Source of the DNA: Pseudomonadota bacterium
GTDB lineage: Bacteria; Desulfobacterota; BSN033; WVXP01; G020346125
Length of the DNA stretch: 6,786 bases
NCBI GenBank assembly: GCA_030672465.1
Contig: DAOVGJ010000035.1
Coordinates: 1-6,786 of the forward strand
Reading direction: 5' to 3'
A program made the position numbers and the translations under genes. Position 1 is the first letter of the stretch; each line of letters opens with the position of its first letter. Below the pieces are notes generated by a model. It was not told the origin of the DNA. It searched no databases and worked only from the letters and a program-made list of their open reading frames with translations. Shown here piece by piece: positions 5,748 to 6,786 of this stretch.

Positions 5748-5940
5748 TCGAAAGGCTAAACCATCCGTGAGGATGGGGCAGAAAGCTACGGACCTTTGAA
5801 TCTTTCCTGCGGAATCTCTATGTAGCTTTTCTCTGGCCAATAAGCTTGAAACAGATCGGTAGTTAAAAAGCGGTAGCGAAAACAAAACAGGGTTCAAAGA
5901 CAGCCGGGTTGCCGAAGAGGTGGTCTGGCTTTTTATTTCC
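5748..5940 (+). promoter_or_regulatory. GEMM-I class cyclic-dinucleotide riboswitch (c-di-GMP-I type) with enlarged P3
   Basis: Both conserved halves of the GEMM-I aptamer are present. The 5' half reads GGCTAAACC, then a hairpin CCATCC-GTGA-GGATGG (5761-5776) with a GNRA tetraloop, then GGGGCAGAAAGC and TACGGACC. The 3' half is ACAGCCGGGTTGCCGAA (5900-5916), nearly the class consensus. P3 is closed by CTTTGAATC (5794-5802) pairing with GGTTCAAAG (5891-5899), nine continuous pairs including one T-G. Known members bind c-di-GMP, or cyclic AMP-GMP in the Geobacter type. Oddities are a loop insertion of about 88 nt in P3, an extra T after GGC, and GGCAGAAAGC where GACGCAAAGC is usual. The 3' strand is shared with a terminator, so ligand should turn expression on. 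Which ligand is bound cannot be decided here. Confidence 0.82.
5902..5940 (+). terminator. Riboswitch-controlled intrinsic terminator
   Basis: AGCCGGGTTGCC (5902-5913) pairs with GGTGGTCTGGCT (5919-5930) over 12 continuous base pairs, five of them G-U, around a GAAGA loop. It is followed by TTTTATTT. The 5' arm is exactly the conserved 3' strand of the aptamer, so aptamer folding and termination exclude each other. This predicts transcription read-through when ligand is bound. Confidence 0.72.
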
Positions 5941-6036
5941 TTTCTAGTAATGGAGGAAGGATGATTCAAAATGTATCAAGACGGTAGGGCCGGGGCCAAA
6001 ATAGAAAAAGGAAGTCAAGATAAATCGAGGTGGAGA

Positions 6037-6333
6037 ATGAAAAAAATTAATATTGAGATACCAAGTGGGAAAGACCTTTTATTTGAGGGCGAACAAATAG
6101 CAATTATAGATGATCCGATTGGTGGAATGATGATTTTGTGGAAAACTAAAGGCGGTAAATATGTGCTGGAGAGAACAGTGGGAAATGACAAAAAGGTTGA
6201 AATCTATAACTCAGCCAAAGAAGCCTCCTCATTGATAATAGATGTCTATAGCTCAGCTGGAAAAAACCTAATAAAGGCCGCCCAATCGAAGGATAAAGCC
6301 TTCGAAGGTCTAACTGAAGAAAGCATTGAATAA
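6037..6333 (+). CDS. Small unrecognised protein, first gene under the GEMM-I riboswitch
   Basis: 98 aa from ATG 6037, preceded by GAGGTGGAGA (6027-6036). A longer form from ATG 5971 would have 120 aa, but its GGAGG (5952-5956) is 14 nt away and the added N-terminus is polar and low in character; the shorter form is preferred. I do not recognise the family. The first half looks beta-rich (KINIEIP, EQIAIID, GMMILWKTKGGKYVLERTV, KKVEIY), the second half helical (SAKEASSLIIDVYSS, AGKNLIKAAQSK). There is no signal peptide, membrane helix or cysteine, so it is probably a soluble cytoplasmic protein. It follows the riboswitch terminator by about 100 nt, so it should be made when the cyclic dinucleotide is high. 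The DNA is AT-richer than the left-hand genes. A second small gene follows after 95 bp. Real gene: likely; function: unknown. Confidence 0.72.
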   Translation: MKKINIEIPSGKDLLFEGEQIAIIDDPIGGMMILWKTKGGKYVLERTVGNDKKVEIYNSAKEASSLIIDVYSSAGKNLIKAAQSKDKAFEGLTEESIE

Positions 6334-6337
6334 AGAA

Positions 6338-6408
6338 GCGGGGGCCGTTGGTAAAACCCCCTCTCCTGGGGAGATCTTCCGCTGGGCCATCTCGCCAACG
6401 GCCCTCGC
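6338..6408 (+). promoter_or_regulatory. Strong intergenic RNA stem between the two small genes
   Basis: GCGGGGGCCGTTGG (6338-6351) pairs with CCAACGGCCCTCGC (6395-6408) over 14 bp with one G-U. Inside are mutually exclusive small hairpins: TCTCC/GGAGA (6362-6366, 6370-6374) against GAGAT/ATCTC (6371-6375, 6389-6393). It begins 4 nt after one stop codon and ends 10 nt before the next ribosome site. It is GC-rich in otherwise AT-rich DNA and lacks an adjacent U-tract. It may act as a processing, attenuation or translation-control element; no known RNA family is recognised. Confidence 0.55.
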
Positions 6409-6428
6409 CAAATATTTTGAGGACAAAA

Positions 6429-6692
6429 ATGAGAAAGAAAATCTTATTACAAACACTTACGCTATCATCCCTGCGATTACTCGATTTGAAGCCTAAAGAT
6501 TTAAAAAATAAAAAGCTTCCCGATATTCTGTTAAATTTTCTACCCGAAGAAACTCGGAAAAGTGGCAAACCGAGGGAATATTTTGAAAAGGCAATGTTTA
6601 GCCCGGAGAATTTCAATAACCTCTCTGAAGATGAAAAATCTATTTATATAAAATTAGTTAAAACGATTTTGGATAAAGCCTTTCTAAATTAA
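6429..6692 (+). CDS. Small basic unrecognised protein, second gene of the riboswitch unit
   Basis: 87 aa from ATG 6429, with GAGGA at 6419-6423, 5 nt upstream. A longer reading from TTG 6348 would run through the GC-rich RNA stem and add proline/arginine-rich residues, so it is rejected. The protein begins MRKKILLQTLTLSSLRLLDL, followed by a lysine-rich segment (KPKDLKNKKLPDILLNFLPEE), and ends in helix-like NLSEDEKSIYIKLVKTILDKAF. It is probably all-helical and basic, without an obvious cleavable signal or membrane helix, though the start is mildly hydrophobic. No family is recognised. Base composition is low in G+C (16 of 60 at 6481-6540, 17 of 60 at 6601-6660), unlike the left-hand genes (40 of 60 at 3421-3480), which suggests separate origin or transfer. 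It is probably co-transcribed with the preceding gene. Confidence 0.68.
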   Translation: MRKKILLQTLTLSSLRLLDLKPKDLKNKKLPDILLNFLPEETRKSGKPREYFEKAMFSPENFNNLSEDEKSIYIKLVKTILDKAFLN

Positions 6693-6767
6693 AAATCCCT
6701 GTCGAAAAGAGGTCTCGATGGAATCCAAATGTGAGCTATGAATTCTTTGAGAAAGGAGGCGTTAGGT

Positions 6768-6786
6768 TTGAAAGGGAAGATAAAGC
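6768..6786 (+). CDS. Start of a third gene, truncated by the window end
   Basis: A strong ribosome site, GAAAGGAGGC (6751-6760), stands 8 nt before a TTG at 6768, and the frame (start, then KGKIK) stays open to the window end. An in-frame ATG at 6738 also stays open but lacks a good ribosome site and would place the Shine-Dalgarno inside the coding region. Only six codons are visible, so no product can be named. It continues the plus-strand unit begun by the riboswitch. Confidence 0.45.

Noticed and set aside
5670..5969. 99-aa minus-strand open frame
   Set aside because: It is the antisense of the promoter, riboswitch and terminator; no ribosome site and no protein character.
6348..6428. Upstream TTG extension of the 87-aa protein
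   Set aside because: It would translate the GC-rich RNA stem; the ATG at 6429 has GAGGA at ideal spacing.
6037..6692. The two small genes as a toxin-antitoxin pair
   Set aside because: They are separated by 95 bp rather than overlapping, have no recognised toxin or DNA-binding motif, and their control by an inducible riboswitch is atypical.
6718..6741. Seven-codon frame MESKCEL followed by TGA, with an ATGA overlap to ATG 6738
   Set aside because: Too short to support; the strong ribosome site at 6751-6760 points to TTG 6768 instead.

Overview
The window looks like chromosomal DNA of a Gram-negative bacterium, most likely from the Desulfobacterota/deltaproteobacterial group or a relative. 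This rests on general character: an HTH-HD-GYP protein, a UMF1-type transporter, a CBS-CBS-ACT protein, a secreted BFN-PDZ protein, a 6S RNA of proteobacterial type and a GEMM-I riboswitch. No single marker fixes the taxonomy, so it is an inference.

Left part, positions 1-1672, minus strand: a well-formed sigma-70 type promoter (TATAAT at 1644-1649) drives a leader with two hairpins, then a small exported phospholipase-D-fold nuclease (Nuc type), then a HTH-HD-GYP protein that is probably a cyclic-di-GMP phosphodiesterase. A seven-unit, 8-bp tandem repeat lies behind this promoter.

Middle part, 1872-4942, minus strand: a gene series runs right to left from a promoter at 4914-4942. It encodes a CBS-CBS-ACT ligand-sensing protein, a hairpin terminator, a secreted BFN (DUF151) plus PDZ protein, and a 12-helix UMF1/Atg22-like transporter. 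Two of the longest possible starts here are probably wrong: the transporter most likely starts at a GTG, and the BFN-PDZ protein at an internal ATG just downstream of the terminator hairpin.

Right part, 4953-6786, plus strand: this is the most unusual stretch. A 6S RNA candidate (about 4978-5156) sits inside a 13-bp perfect inverted repeat. After about 480 bp without a convincing gene comes an extended -10 promoter, then a GEMM-I (cyclic dinucleotide) riboswitch whose P3 arm carries an insertion of about 88 nt. An intrinsic terminator is built from the 3' strand of the aptamer, which implies an ON switch. Downstream are two small, unrecognised proteins in notably AT-rich DNA, separated by a strong 14-bp RNA stem, and the first codons of a third gene.

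Taken together, the window holds a likely cyclic-di-GMP-degrading enzyme at one end and a cyclic-dinucleotide-sensing RNA at the other. The riboswitch and its two unknown small proteins are the best candidate for an undescribed system. The proteins' function cannot be read from the sequence.
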